This document shows positions 14,101 to 24,439 of a DNA stretch of 64,000 bases, piece by piece; the first letter of the stretch is position 1, and each line of letters opens with the position of its first letter. The translations under genes were made by a program, and so were the position numbers. Origin of the DNA: Phoronis australis (taxonomy: Eukaryota; Phoronida; Phoronidae); assembly GCA_002633005.1 (NCBI GenBank), contig NMRA01000291.1, positions 485,757-549,756 of the forward strand, read 5' to 3'. The notes beneath the pieces were generated by a model. The model was not told the DNA's origin, searched no databases, and saw only the letters and a program-made list of their open reading frames with translations.

Positions 14101-14457
14101 GTATAGGGATAGGGTTCATTCCACCATCCTTGGGCTTTCAGAGTACCCTCCTACAACCATTCCAAGGGGGTTCTCCCACAGGTTTATGCAAGACACGACA
14201 CTCAACTGGGTGATTTTTTCCCAAACAATTTCTCTTCAAAATGGTGCTTGAAAAAATCCCTACCGAAGCAAACTTTTTTCCCATGAATACAACGGGTTTC
14301 ACTCTTGAAGTTAATAACACTGCAAATGGTACTTTTTTCCTACTGCAAAAGGGGTTAATACGATACCTGTATTTTTAAAACCTTGGACACCAGACTCATT
14401 TTTGACAACAGGAATCTCTGAGCCGACTTCTTCAAGCTTAATGGGTGAAAACGACAA
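8183..14457 (-). CDS. Two frame-consistent exons of an unidentified gene
   Basis: Two minus-strand exons join in frame. Exon 14367-14457 (91 nt; acceptor ttcatggacag, donor GTATCG) starts on a codon boundary and encodes LSFSPIKLEEVGSE… up to …GFKNT plus one base. Exon 8183-8362 (180 nt; acceptor tgtttttcag, strong donor GTAAGC) takes that phase and encodes GDAVRMEGAASKV… through SSSEMTTVLSGSAVET to DQDAEK. The product is Ser/Thr-, Lys- and Glu-rich and looks disordered; IKLEE fits a SUMO-type motif (psi-K-x-E). A methionine within the second exon (8346-8348) could be an alternative start. The next 3' exon is unclear. One acceptor at about 7914 would add two residues and a stop. The family is not recognised. 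The pair of strong splice signals with matching phase is the main support. Confidence 0.5.
8716..8813. repeat. Short perfect-stem foldback
   Basis: Two arms of about 38 bases, sharing CGTTGCGTCCTCATCGCGAG and an AGTTGAAAT border, face each other across a 22-base spacer. Arm mismatches are limited to the GCGT/GTTG stretch. Most likely a tiny foldback MITE. No other copy was seen here. Confidence 0.7.
8814..10045. other. No supported gene
   Basis: Intronic or intergenic sequence relative to the minus-strand exons at 8.2 and 14.4 kb. Short GGA triplet run near 9002-9017. No recognisable frame. Confidence 0.4.
10046..10169. repeat. Dispersed repeat, copy 1
   Basis: About 125 bp beginning aggacctagctaaaacct and ending gaacgggaggcaggt. 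A direct copy lies at 15852-15979 with a handful of substitutions and a short indel. Part of it (ctcacgtaatctcgcg) recurs near 11016-11031. CpG-containing and non-coding. Confidence 0.75.
10170..14366. other. AT-rich stretch without a supported gene
   Basis: Presumed intron between the 14.4- and 8.2-kb exons. A 186-codon plus-strand frame at 11816-12376 lacks an ATG start, any domain and splice support, and is treated as chance. No structural RNA was recognised. Confidence 0.4.
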
Positions 14458-14645
14458 CTGTCCATGAATTACTACGAAAGGATTCAGTTGTTAGCATTAG
14501 CTCTTATAAAAAAATTGTGCCTTTGAAACATTAGGCTACAATTTTATTGAAGTCTAAACCTCGGACCACAAACATAATGTTTTTTAGCCATCGTCTAAAT
14601 GGGTGGAGATTCTTCTAGTACTCAATTATGTACAAAACTAAAGGT

Positions 14646-15075
14646 TAGGGCCCATTTGGAACACCTCTCGGGTATTTTCGTAGCTACAAATTTACCCTCG
14701 GAACATCTGGAGCACCTCGGCTATTTTCCTATTTAAATTTACAATTTTTTCTTAGAAACACTTCAGGTATTTTCGTAGCCTCAAATCTCCTTTCGGAGAT
14801 GAACGTTATCCAAAATATGGCAAGTCACGTGATTTTCAATGTTGACAACAATAGGCAAACTGAACTAGAGAGCATTCACCTATTAGGTGAAATTTGAGGT
14901 TACAAAAACACCCGAGGTGTTCTGGATGCCCTTGGAAGTTAATGTTTTCAGTGCATGCTCGAACTTTATGGCCAATCATTCTCCACTAAGTTTGATAATC
15001 ACGCAGGTTAAATTCACCTCCAATGAGAAATTTGAGGCCCCGAATATACCCAAGGTGATCTGAATGGCTTAGGAC
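14646..15075. repeat. Foldback cluster of a 40-bp motif
   Basis: The phrase 'GGAACACCTCGGGTATTTTC…AAATTT' appears three times in one orientation (near 14655, 14705 and 14757) and in reverse near 14890-14930 and 15030-15065, giving an inverted-repeat structure with diverged copies. Non-coding; probably the remains of a foldback transposon. Confidence 0.55.
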
Positions 15076-15295
15076 CCTCAAGTTGTATGGGGTCCCACCT
15101 CAAAAAGGGAAATGGGGAAGAAAAAATTAGTATGTCAACGAGGTGAGGGTGTAGCTTGAGAATTGTGGCTATACCTGGAGGGTCGAAAATTGTGGCGTTC
15201 TTACTAGGGGATGAATACTGTGTAGGCTGCGAAGTAGTGGAAATTGGGTGCCAGCAGTGTCTACTGTAACACTGTACAGAGACGGATAGTGGGAA

Positions 15296-15465
15296 AAGGG
15301 GGGGGGGGGGGCAAGGGGGNCCTGCCTAAAATTCTTCCAGATTCCATTTGGCAGCTTGGGGGCGCAACTGTTATACTCTGCCCTCGCCCCTACCTCCTAT
15401 CTCAAAATCCTGGATCATCCCCTCCTGTAAGATCGTACAGCAGGGGAGGATCCAGGATTTCGGGA
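15296..15465. mobile_element. Fragments of hAT-like GGATCCAGGATTTT family
   Basis: After a G-run with one ambiguous base (15320), the sequence is closely similar to the body of the 6362-6520 element (cctaaaattcttccagattccatttggcag) and ends tcaaaatcctggatca. A second partial end in the opposite orientation (gaggatccaggatttcggga) follows at 15445-15466. Confidence 0.5.
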
Positions 15466-15851
15466 CGTTTTCAATTCATAAAAAGCGTTCAAACAATCAA
15501 ACTGAAAGAATGGCAAGTGAAAAGAGTGAAGCCATTGTTAATTCAGGTTTATTTTCCTAGTAAGGAATCGATAATTACATGATTTTACTACAGTTTATTG
15601 GTAATATCACAACATATAAACAGCTACCTCACCAGAGAGTTCCCCCGACCGCAAACGCGACCCAGTCGCAAAATAACTTTTACTTTCGCGACACCTAATC
15701 CTGATAACGTAATACCGGATGTCAGCATGCGCAGAGCAAACTTCCTGGTTAAAAATTGCCAGCTGACAGCCAATGAAAACCATCGTTCTGGTGGCCTTTA
15801 CCTGGGCCTTCACAAGAAATCCGTGACGTCAACTTGTGAGGCCCGGGAACC

Positions 15852-15979
15852 AGGACCTAGCTAAAACCTGGTCAAAGTCACGTGTTCTCATTTAAAATGC
15901 ACGGTAATATCTCACGTAATCTCGCGAAGTCTTGCTTTTTAGCGTGGTACTAGCGTTAATTACTGAACGGGAGGCAGGT
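15852..15979. repeat. Dispersed repeat, copy 2
   Basis: Direct copy of 10046-10169. It is followed at 15990-16056 by a different dispersed segment (gcgcctcctctaggatac…gttgtctataatctatg) that recurs in reverse at 42217-42280 and in diverged form near 55585-55650. Confidence 0.75.
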
Positions 15980-16345
15980 TATTTAGGACTGAGTGGCGCC
16001 TCCTCTAGGATACTACACAAGAAAATGTTGGAGTTGCGAATCTGTTGTCTATAATCTATGATTTCCCCAACGTGACTTATCAGTCTTGTTTTGTTCTTAG
16101 ACTACGGAACATCAATTTATTCTTTTTACTCGAAGTCGAACTCTAAAGTACTCTGTTCCACTTAAGTATGAACTCATGATAACCGTCTAATTATTCTGTG
16201 ACCCGTATATGATCTGTCCTGACAAACGCACTCGGTATTCTAAGAAATGAAATCAGTGTCCCGCTATGGCTGGCTATATGCGAGAGAATCATCAGTATCT
16301 CGAAAGTCAAGTTGGGGTATATGTACCGGGTAACCTTTTCACTAA

Positions 16346-16699
16346 TCGGAATACCCACAGTCAAGCACGACATTTTCTCCTTTTGAGCAGATTGTTAGTG
16401 AACTTTGGACTGAGGAAGACAGTGACATTTTGAGTTCAGGAACCACCTCGAGGAAACCTACGAGCGGACTAGGAAAAGCCAAGCATTACTACAACAAGGT
16501 CACCGACGGGCAATTTCGAGAGGGACGGATAATATCGGTTTTACTTCAAGATTACTGTGATGTCTTCAAGAATGAGCTTGGAAAGATCCATTTGGCCAGC
16601 CACTGTAGGCCCACTGACGCTTTGGTCAATCATGGTAAACGATTCTCTACCAGGTCGGCGTTTAACATACGTTACCTACGTGTGAACTGTAAAGTTTAG
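16346..16699 (+). CDS. Coding-looking plus-strand segment, unidentified
   Basis: About 117 codons stay open up to the stop at 16697-16699, and the composition is protein-like: acidic SELWTEEDSDILSS, then SRKPTSGLGKAKHYYNK, then GRIISVLLQDYCDVFKNELG and ASHCRPTDALVN. A good acceptor (ttctccttttgagcag) gives an exon start at 16391; a possible donor GTAAAC follows at 16635. No start codon is seen near the left end, so this is probably a 3' or internal exon, or a decayed retrocopy. It lies inside the presumed intron of a minus-strand gene. I do not recognise the family. Confidence 0.4.
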   Translation, partial: SEYPQSSTTFSPFEQIVSELWTEEDSDILSSGTTSRKPTSGLGKAKHYYNKVTDGQFREGRIISVLLQDYCDVFKNELGKIHLASHCRPTDALVNHGKRFSTRSAFNIRYLRVNCKV

Positions 16700-17419
16700 T
16701 TCCGATAAGCGATCTAAAAAAGTTTCTTTGGCGGGCAAACGATATTGTAACTTATTTAACTAGCAGTTGATTGCATACATGAAGAAAACTGTTGCATTAT
16801 TAGAGAAATTAGTGTTATATCTGTTTGCGCTGTTTTGAGTTTTAGGAGCCTTGTAATGAAATTTCGAAAATGGCAACTTGAGTCGACGGCTTATTCGACA
16901 AAACTTCGATCAGAAAAACGAATTTTTTAATTGCGAAGCGTTATCATGAAGCATCAAACATTGATAGCAATTTTGTTGAACTTATCAATTGTCCCGGTCT
17001 TTCCCAAGTGTCACGGACTTTAAACCAAGTTCGTTTAAGTGGCCGGTAATCATCCTCTGGTGTTAATAACATGAAACCATCAATTATTTACCGACCCGCG
17101 TCTTTGTGCTTTCAAAACAACCTCATTGCATTCTTATCCATGATTGATTTGAAATTGGACACAAGAAATCGCTTGGAATTTCCCACACTGGCATATTGTG
17201 GAGTCATGGAACTTAAGTGCCGCAGAAACACCACAACACACCTGGTTTGAAGCAATAACGACCTATCACTTCCTTTTATGCCAGAAAATCGTTTTTTATC
17301 TAAAAAAGAACAAGACGACTCAGACTTCGTGACTGTATGTCACCTCAATCAATGATGATTTTTAACACCGAGAAGCGGGTAAATTTCCCTTGAAGAGAAT
17401 GAATGCTTACTATACTTAC

Positions 17420-17744
17420 TTGTAATAAGACCAGATTTTGGATGTGTTTTTGTAAGCTACAGCCACCTGTGGAGGTGGTTTATTAGCAAACAACCACTTG
17501 TCAGCTGTCAACGGTAGTCCAACTTTGTAACACACCTACTTGAGCGTGTCTCACTGCATACACTGCACATTCACTGTACATATTATGCATGTTGCGTTGT
17601 GAAGTTGCTAAGGGAATGACCCAGACCAGGTCACCAACACAAGTAAAAGTTGTCATTAGCTATTGTCCCATTGTTACTTGGCGGATTTCTTCGAATTCCG
17701 ACAAGTATGTTGCTCTGTCGTCAAGTTTTACGAACCTATTCCTG
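17420..17744 (-). CDS. Two frame-consistent minus-strand exons, unidentified
   Basis: Exon 17678-17744 (67 nt; acceptor ggcttgaattttcag, donor GTAACA) encodes RNRFVKLDDRATYLSEFEEIRQ-like sequence ending on a codon boundary. Exon 17420-17466 (47 nt; acceptor cacctccacag, strong donor GTAAGTATA) continues VAVAYKNTSKIWSYY and ends after two bases of a codon. The product is charged and protein-like. The next downstream exon at 14367-14457 is best read from a codon boundary, so either an exon of length 3n+1 lies between them or these are separate genes. Exon 17420-17466 also has a second open phase that would join 14367 directly. Function unknown. Confidence 0.4.
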
Positions 17745-17825
17745 CTGAAAATTCAAGCCAAAACCCAATTAAATTTGATAACTGAAGCAGAAGTTTCAAT
17801 TACTCTATTCCCTGCCAACACAATA

Positions 17826-18196
17826 CACGGGTGAGAATCAACATCATGATGACCGCCGGTCCTCTTAAATCGGACCGCCTCACCCAAAACAGGATCTCCG
17901 GGGATCAAATGGGACCGTCGCACCAGAAAATGGGACTGACGCACCTAAAAACATGACCGCCCCACCAGAAAACAGGACCGCCGGGGACTGAACATGACCT
18001 CCGGGGATTGAAACCGCATATTGTCCGGCGGTCATGTTCAGTCCCCGGCGGTCCTGTTTTCTGGTGGGGCGGTCATGTTTTTAGGTGCGTCAGTCCCATT
18101 TTCTGGTGCGACGGTTCCATTTGATCCCCGGAGGTCCTGTTTTGGGTGAGTCAGTCCGATTTAGAGGACCGGCGGTCATGTTGTTTCTCACCCGTG
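17826..18196. mobile_element. 371-bp foldback element made of about 21-bp repeats
   Basis: Two arms of about 175 bp are nearly perfect inverted copies, separated by a loop of about 17 bases near 18006-18022. The ends are CACGGGTGAGAA and TTCTCACCCGTG. CAATA flanks both sides (17821-17825 and 18197-18201), a 5-bp target duplication showing that it inserted. Each arm carries about eight diverged units of 20-22 bp with the core GGACCGCC or TGACCTCC followed by GGGGA or CACCAGAAAA. There is no open frame for a transposase. The superfamily is not identified. Confidence 0.85.
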
Positions 18197-18385
18197 CAAT
18201 AGAGAGCCAGCTAGCTGGATTTTCATGTGGAGGACAATCAATAACCTTCTAGTTACATTGGCCAAGGAAGAATTTTGTCAAAATGACTCATCCAAATTGG
18301 TGGGCTATATTTAGATTGCAACGGTTGTAGCTAGAATAAAAAGTAAAATGAAATAACAAAAATATCAATATATCTGATCAATCAG

Positions 18386-18391
18386 TTTATT
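18386..18391 (-). terminator. Candidate poly(A) signal
   Basis: AATAAA on the minus strand at the distal edge of a long AT-rich stretch that follows the stop codon of the small gene at 20.2-20.6 kb. Confidence 0.3.
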
Positions 18392-18649
18392 TTAAAACAT
18401 AAACAAAGAAATACATACAGTATGTAAAAATAAACAGCTTTGCCTTAGAAAATAAGCATGGCTGTACAATGGTCTAGTTTATCAAAAATATTGAGAATCT
18501 TGGGATAAAGTGAGATCTGTAAATAAATACTAACTTAATCTATTAGTGCTGCGTATCAAAAAATACTACATCTATCTTACAAAATATACACAAGTTTGCA
18601 TTGAGTTTCCAGGTTAACAAAAATATGATCAACAAAATACTCATTAATG

Positions 18650-19070
18650 GTAGAAACACACCTGCACTACTGTAGTAACAGAAAAATTAACAAATCATGC
18701 ATTCCTTAAAACCTGAGACTGAATACAATTTTTCACCTCATACATATTTTTAATGCATGCATTTCCTGATATACAACCTATTGCAATTTCCTTGTGCTTT
18801 TGTAAACCAGCCATAACCAAAATGCCAATTGCAGTAAGTTAATAAGTATGATGTGCTGTAGAAACAGACCTGCACAATTGTAATAACAGAAAAAATATAT
18901 GTATTCATACCTTTAAGCCTGAGACTTTAGGTCATGCAAGACGTGATACAATTTTTCACCTCACACATATTCGTATTCAAATAATTCATACTTTTCCTGG
19001 TATATAACCTATCGCATTTTTCTTGTACATTTGCAAAAAAGCCACAACCAAAATGCCAATTACAGTAAGT
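18650..19070. repeat. Tandem duplication, about 208-bp unit
   Basis: Two adjacent copies begin GTAGAAACA-ACCTGCAC (18650 and 18858) and end CCAATT-CAGTAAGT. Identity is roughly 80% by eye, with small indels. They lie within the presumed 3' region of the minus-strand gene ending at 20222. Confidence 0.7.
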
Positions 19071-20221
19071 AAACAGAGTAAACAGGATAAAAAACTTTTT
19101 CTATTATGCTAAAATTTTAAGATCACGAGATTACTCATACAATGCCATGGGTTTTACAGAAAATCCCACTGCAGAACCAACAATTATTTCAATACAATGT
19201 GAATCCACAGATTGCACCAACATGAGAATACCCTAGTTAATACTCATCAAAACAAAGGATACACTAAACATCAGTCAGCCTGGCACACTGTACAATCAGT
19301 CTAAATATCAATGAACTATGTACAATAACATGCTTTATGAAACCACTTTAATATTATGTAACACTGGTTTAAGTTGAAGTCAATTATAAAACAAACAGCA
19401 CCAAGCCACTGAAATGAAGCCGAGGGTCACACCAAAAAGAAATCAGGCTACAGGAATGACAGCAAATCACTGACGATATACAAAAAAACATTAAGTTTAG
19501 CAACTGCTTCACGAAACTAAATTATTGATGTTTGTGCTAATACGAAAGTGCCTGGAGATACCCCACCAACACCACAGTGTAAATATGAACAAAATCTGCA
19601 GCTTCCCTTTTTGAGATATCAAGCCTACGACATTGTGTCACTCACAGACAGACAGACAGACCGTTGTGAATACTGTGTCTTCCACATCTCGCTGTGGTGG
19701 ACAAAAAGTCACGCCAATGACATTGTGACGTAGACAGATGGTCAAGAATACTAGGTCTCCCACACTGTGAAGTAGGGGACAATAAAACAGTTATGTAGCC
19801 TAATGTAGGACCATAAAAACAAGTATGTACATTTAGCAAAACCTGACAAAAGCATGTATTTTCGGAAAGTAAATTCCAGTAGAATATGCCATTAATGTAG
19901 CAAAACAGGCCCAATAAGTGACTACATGTCAAGAGTTTTCTAAGGCCCCACACAACCACAGCCAGAATCATAACTTATTTAACAAAAGATAAATCTGCCA
20001 ATGCAGACTTGAAAGCAAAAGTGTCAAAATTGTCACTTGTTGTAAGCTAAAGTTGTGACAATGGTGTTGTTGTACAAATGCTGCTTTTCTTTTATCTCGT
20101 CATATTTTGCATTAAATAATTTTATATGCGCTAAGTGCGAAGCGATACCGAAGCTAGTTTACAGTGAAACAACACGTGTAGTTGAGATAAAAGGTCATAT
20201 ATATTATGACAAACTAAACTA

Positions 20222-20607
20222 CTACAGATCCTTTTTCTCAGGACTAGGAAAGTGTTTGAACTGTTTCAGCAACGTATTGAACCTGTCTCTTGCCTGACAA
20301 AATTCAGTGTTACTTGGCTGACTTCGAATCATACCAATAATTTCAATGACAACCATTACCATGTTGCCAAAATTCGACTGATAGAGGCTCGGGGCTTTGT
20401 CGATGTTAATTGCAGAGTGGCAGTTCCTGTTACGTGTGGCTTTTTTATTCTCATGGTGTCGCTGTATGTCAAGATTCCAAATCCAATATTTGGCTTGGGT
20501 GTGATCGTGAGCATGTTCGGAGTTAACATAATATATGGCGACAAACAAATTAGTAAATACTTACTGTGCTCCTCAAGTCGCTTCACGATCCGATTCTCTC
20601 GAGACAT
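20222..20607 (-). CDS. Small two-exon candidate gene, unidentified
   Basis: Exon 20565-20607 starts ATG and encodes MSRENRIVKRLEEH plus one base before a perfect donor (GTAAGTATT); an in-frame upstream ATG lies at 20638-20640. The last exon, 20222 to about 20394, continues in phase from a weak acceptor (…catcgacaaag) as TPSLYQSNFGNMVMVV…, then IEIIGMIRSQPSNTEFCQA, and ends FPSPEKKDL followed by tandem stops TAG TAG. A better-looking acceptor at 20378 (ctctatcag) is out of phase. The product is about 72 residues, with a charged N-terminus and a hydrophobic VMVVIEIIG stretch. I do not recognise the family. The downstream 1.8 kb is AT-rich and 3'-UTR-like. Confidence 0.4.
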
Positions 20608-20867
20608 TCGGCTTATCAAATTCAAGTTATAACACGACATATATATGAAGGTGGAGTTTTGTCTCCAGGTGTATCTTTGGGCACCTTCACTTTCAACCGA
20701 TTTTTGCATCTTTCAATGCATTCTAAGGAAAGATGTTTGTGACAGATCGAGCGCCTCAGTAGTAAGGAGACCTGATGATCTTTCTAGAAACTACAGTGAA
20801 ATTCCCATGCTAGTCCGGCATTCAGGCTTGCATTTACTGTCATTGACAAAATGAGTTTGTGATCACT

Positions 20868-20915
20868 GGCGTAGCCATGGTGGGGCACAAGGGGGCCACG
20901 ACCCCATCTGGTCAG
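20868..20915. mobile_element. Fragment of CACTGGCGTAGCCA-type transposon end
   Basis: Starts CACTGGCGTAGCCATGG and is followed by GGGGGCCACGACCCC, the terminal pattern of common hAT-like non-autonomous elements in invertebrates. No partner end was found nearby. Confidence 0.35.
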
Positions 20916-21180
20916 TTCAAAGACGTTTTCCAGCACGCACGTAAGCTTGGTAATTTGAATATTCTTTAACAAACAAGAATTACTCAGAGTGCGTAAGTGA
21001 GAACCCAAGTCAGCGGATGATTCTGTGAACTTTGAGCGTCTTAAGGTTATCTCAAATTTTATTTAGTAGTCTCCATCTTAACTCGTATGTCAAAACAGCC
21101 ATGCTTTGTCAACTAGTAAAGTATATATTTTCTGAAAGAAAAAAGACCAGGAATTACAAAAATATGTTTGATGTGCCATT

Positions 21181-21657
21181 ATTGTTATTATTATTATTAT
21201 TACATTAGCACTTTTAAAGTCAGAATTAAATTTTTAAGAAAGATACATTCCTAGCAAAATAACGCCTAGATCGATTTTAATAAAACCTTTTTTAAATGAA
21301 AACTTCACCAGTCACCTCAAAAAAGCTGTTAGGAATTTTTGTAAGTCTTAGTTTGGTTTCTGTGACAAATCAGCTCGCAAAACGTAAAGTATTTTTGTAA
21401 ATAGCAGTCTCATTCGTCTTTGTTACATTACGCAGAAACTAGGCCTTGATATCTAAAATCCTATCAGGGTTTTTGAGACTGGTGAATAAATATTAAATTT
21501 GGAAAGTTTCAACGAAATCCACCAAGACGTTTTTGAGAACTCGTGTTCAAATTAAGTCGATTTGCCGAACACGAGAAAAAGCGGATTAAGTTGGGACACG
21601 TGAAAATTTTCTTCTTCTGCATCTTCTTCTTCTGCATCTTCTTCTTCTTCTTCTCAT
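21181..21657. repeat. Simple repeats (ATT)n and (TTC)n
   Basis: An (ATT)n tract of about 25 bases lies at 21181-21205 and a CTTCTT/CTGCAT tract at 21611-21657. The sequence between and around them holds no recognisable gene. Confidence 0.7.
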
Positions 21658-22440
21658 TCTTATACTTCTGGAATTCAGTAATCTACCGAAGTGCCGATCC
21701 TTATACATTGGCGCCTGTCATTGAATAAATTTGAACCGTGCCTAACCGTGAAAGTAACAACAAAACGGGTTAGTGCAAGGATAAAAACAAGTTTTACTAT
21801 TTACTGAGCGAGGCTGATGGTCAAGATGCAACTTGTGAACGCCTCTATTGTTTCTGATGAAATGATATGTTCTGGGAGTCTATTCCAAAGTAAAACAGTA
21901 GATGCAAATAAAGAGTTTGCATATTATGTAGTGCAGATGTATGTTCTCTCAAAGGTATGAGAGGGGGAATTATGTGAACTAGGTTGTGTACGGTCTTGTA
22001 CATGAGAGACAGTTTGTACATTATTGACTAAACGATGATTTTGAACACGCTCATTTGACACAACTTATGTCACCGAATTTCGATGTGACGTTATCATGAA
22101 ATTTTAACTTGTATAATGGATTTCCTGTGCAAACCATGTTTGGAATAACTTGAACTATTTAGCAATCCCAATACACTCAATTGCTGCTCTGTTGATAATC
22201 ACTGACATCTTGATAATCATCTCCGATTGCATCTCCTGTTCATTCCATTCAAACTGTGTCATAAATCTGCAGTTTAAACTCTTGAAACTATTCTTAATCC
22301 ACTGGTCCATTCGCTGATTGGCCAAAAATATTTCTTAGTTGTGCTGGAACTGAAATCACTGGTTCTCAAGATCAACGAGGAACTTAAGGGTCACGACTAA
22401 ACCAATCTCAAACAGAGGTTCATAAGCTATCAGTCAACAG

Positions 22441-22900
22441 TCAAACTGATGCTGTCCTTTTTGGATACAAAACGAATTTTTGTATTAACAATTCCCACAA
22501 ATACAACTGCTTGCTGAATCTTGAGATGTCTTGAATGAATTTGGAGTTCCATGTTTGTTCTGATATTCCAAGTTCACACACGGCCGACCAAATAAGACAA
22601 TCTCGGCCCACGAAGTGCTTGATAGTACCGCAAATACTGTACTCCAATAACTATTGCATTGGCGCATGCACTTTGCATTACGTGCTGTCAATTGTCCAAT
22701 GCATTCTCACTCAGGTGAAAAGCAAGACAGTTAAAAAATAAAGTGCAGTCACTCGTCTGGAATTTAAGGAAAGAGTATTATTCATGATTGGCTAAAAGGT
22801 GTTTCCTAGATACAAGCAATGTTCCAAGTTAGCCAAACCAAAAGTGGAAGAAAGGTTTAGTATTTTTCTAATGGAAAATTTCACCCTTTTATTGTTCAGA
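22441..22900. repeat. Dispersed repeat shared with 31716-32200
   Basis: This stretch and 31716-32200 share long similar passages in the same orientation: 'tttttggatacaaaacgaatttttgtatta', 'ttgaatgaatttggagttccatgtttgt', 'aggtgaaaagcaagaca' and 'gtttcctagat'. Divergence is considerable. Short open frames on both strands are not conserved between copies, so it is probably non-coding. Confidence 0.6.
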
Positions 22901-22932
22901 TACGGATAAAGAATTAAGAAAGGGCAATAATA

Positions 22933-22990
22933 CATGGGCGGCGCAGCACTGAAAAAACGTGGAGGGGCCCCCTACGGTGCGCCGCCCATG
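22933..22990. repeat. Small inverted-repeat (MITE-like) element, copy 2
   Basis: Reads catgggcggcgca … tgcgccgcccatg, a 13-base terminal inverted repeat around CAGTG/GTGGAGGGGCCCC. It is the opposite-orientation relative of 275-340. Confidence 0.6.
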
Positions 22991-23159
22991 TAATAAAGGG
23001 CGTTATTAAAGAAACTAAAAAGGAATACGCTGTTTTTTTAATAGTAGCACGATATGCGATATTCCAGACTCGGATTTCTTTCAGTATAGATGACTCTCTG
23101 TTTTGCTTCTCCTCAACATTTGCAGTGAAACAATTAAATTTAGCAAGTAGTCTAGTTGC

Positions 23160-23590
23160 CAGCCCAATAGCTCCCCTAGTGAACCCTGTAATGTTGATTA
23201 CTGTAAAGTTTTTTTGTTGAAATATATTAAATATGATCAGGAGAACAAAATTAGCTTGGTTGCACTTAGTGCAACTTTGAGCATTTTTTGCAATTCAAGA
23301 TGGCGGATTCCGCCATCTTGAATTTCGATCCACTTTGGTTTTTTCAACTTTATGACTAACAGGGACATGTAATACATGTACATTGTTTATACCATTATTT
23401 GTGATGGGGAGTCCATTTCTGGAGTTATTTCATTAATACGGGGTCATTTTCAAGGTCAAATCAGAGGTCAAAGGTCAAAACTGCCTAGCAGCCTTCTGAC
23501 ATCTAGTTTTTTATCTCATTATTTTTCATTTTCTTCGTTAACCTCATCAAGATATATTTTCAAGATGCTCAAAATTACAAACAATGTACT
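23160..23590. repeat. Dispersed repeat with YY1-like palindrome
   Basis: Inverted copy of 28570-28935: shared pieces include 'ccctgtaatgttgattactgtaaagttt', the Ca-rich 'aggtcaaaggtcaaa' and a palindrome attcaagatggcgga/ttccgccatcttgaat at 23295-23330. AAGATGGCGG matches the YY1 core. Non-coding. Confidence 0.65.
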
Positions 23591-23979
23591 ATAGTGGGCC
23601 AAACATTTTGCTCACAAGTTTCATGAGGGTTCTATTGGCACAATAGAGAAAGCATACGGCAAGGAAATGCTCATACGCTCAGCAATTCAATGCTTGTACG
23701 TCTAGTATGGTTACTGCCCATTACTCCAAAACACTACTCCGAAAAACCTCTACTCCGAAGAAACCCACGTCTCCTCCAAATATGAACGCATTTGTTTCAT
23801 TTGATAACACTAATACATTCGCGCACCCAGTCTAGACTGTGGGGGTCTTGAATTTTTGGCAATGTGGACCTTTTACAAACAAAAACACGGGACTAAAAAC
23901 GGGATATCACGTTTAGGGTTATGAATTGTGCATTCGCGCCATTTTAGTGGACTTTTGTCTCGTTTTCTCGGACTTTTTG

Positions 23980-24060
23980 TTTCTCTGAGGCGGACCTTTT
24001 TGCCCACTTCGCCAAATGGGGGGGGNCTCGTTCTAGCCCCCCGAGCCACCCCCCTTGGTT
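23980..24060. mobile_element. G/C-run element fragment
   Basis: Contains a G-run with one ambiguous base (24026), then TAGCCCCCCGAGCCACCCCCC, the pattern of a degraded hAT-like non-autonomous element end. Boundaries are uncertain. Confidence 0.3.
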
Positions 24061-24439
24061 GCGCGAATGTCATATGATACATTTTCTCTCGATCACGCGA
24101 ACTTCAAAGAAGGATATAAAACTTGTTAACTGCAAAGACAGTAGTAATGGCAGAAATAAGTCATTGGATTTCATTGTCACAATTACTTTTTGTGTGGGTA
24201 CTTTGTTAGTAAGCCTAACAAATTAATAAACCTTTCGTGAAAATTAAGGAAAATTTAGGAAGATCGAGTAAAAAAGTCGTAGTAACAGTGTTTTTTCGGA
24301 GTAGTGGACCTTCGGAGTGGCTGTTATTTTTTCTGAGTGGTGGCATGGGCCATCTGTGTACTAACCTGTTACACTCCAGTATAGTCAACGGAAAGGCTAG
24401 AACCGATGCTCTGTAGGTATACTATCTCATGACAGCCAA

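Noticed and set aside
20773-20800. Hammerhead-ribozyme-like CTGATGA … GAAAC
   Set aside because: The intervening bases cannot form stem II and no flanking helices were found.
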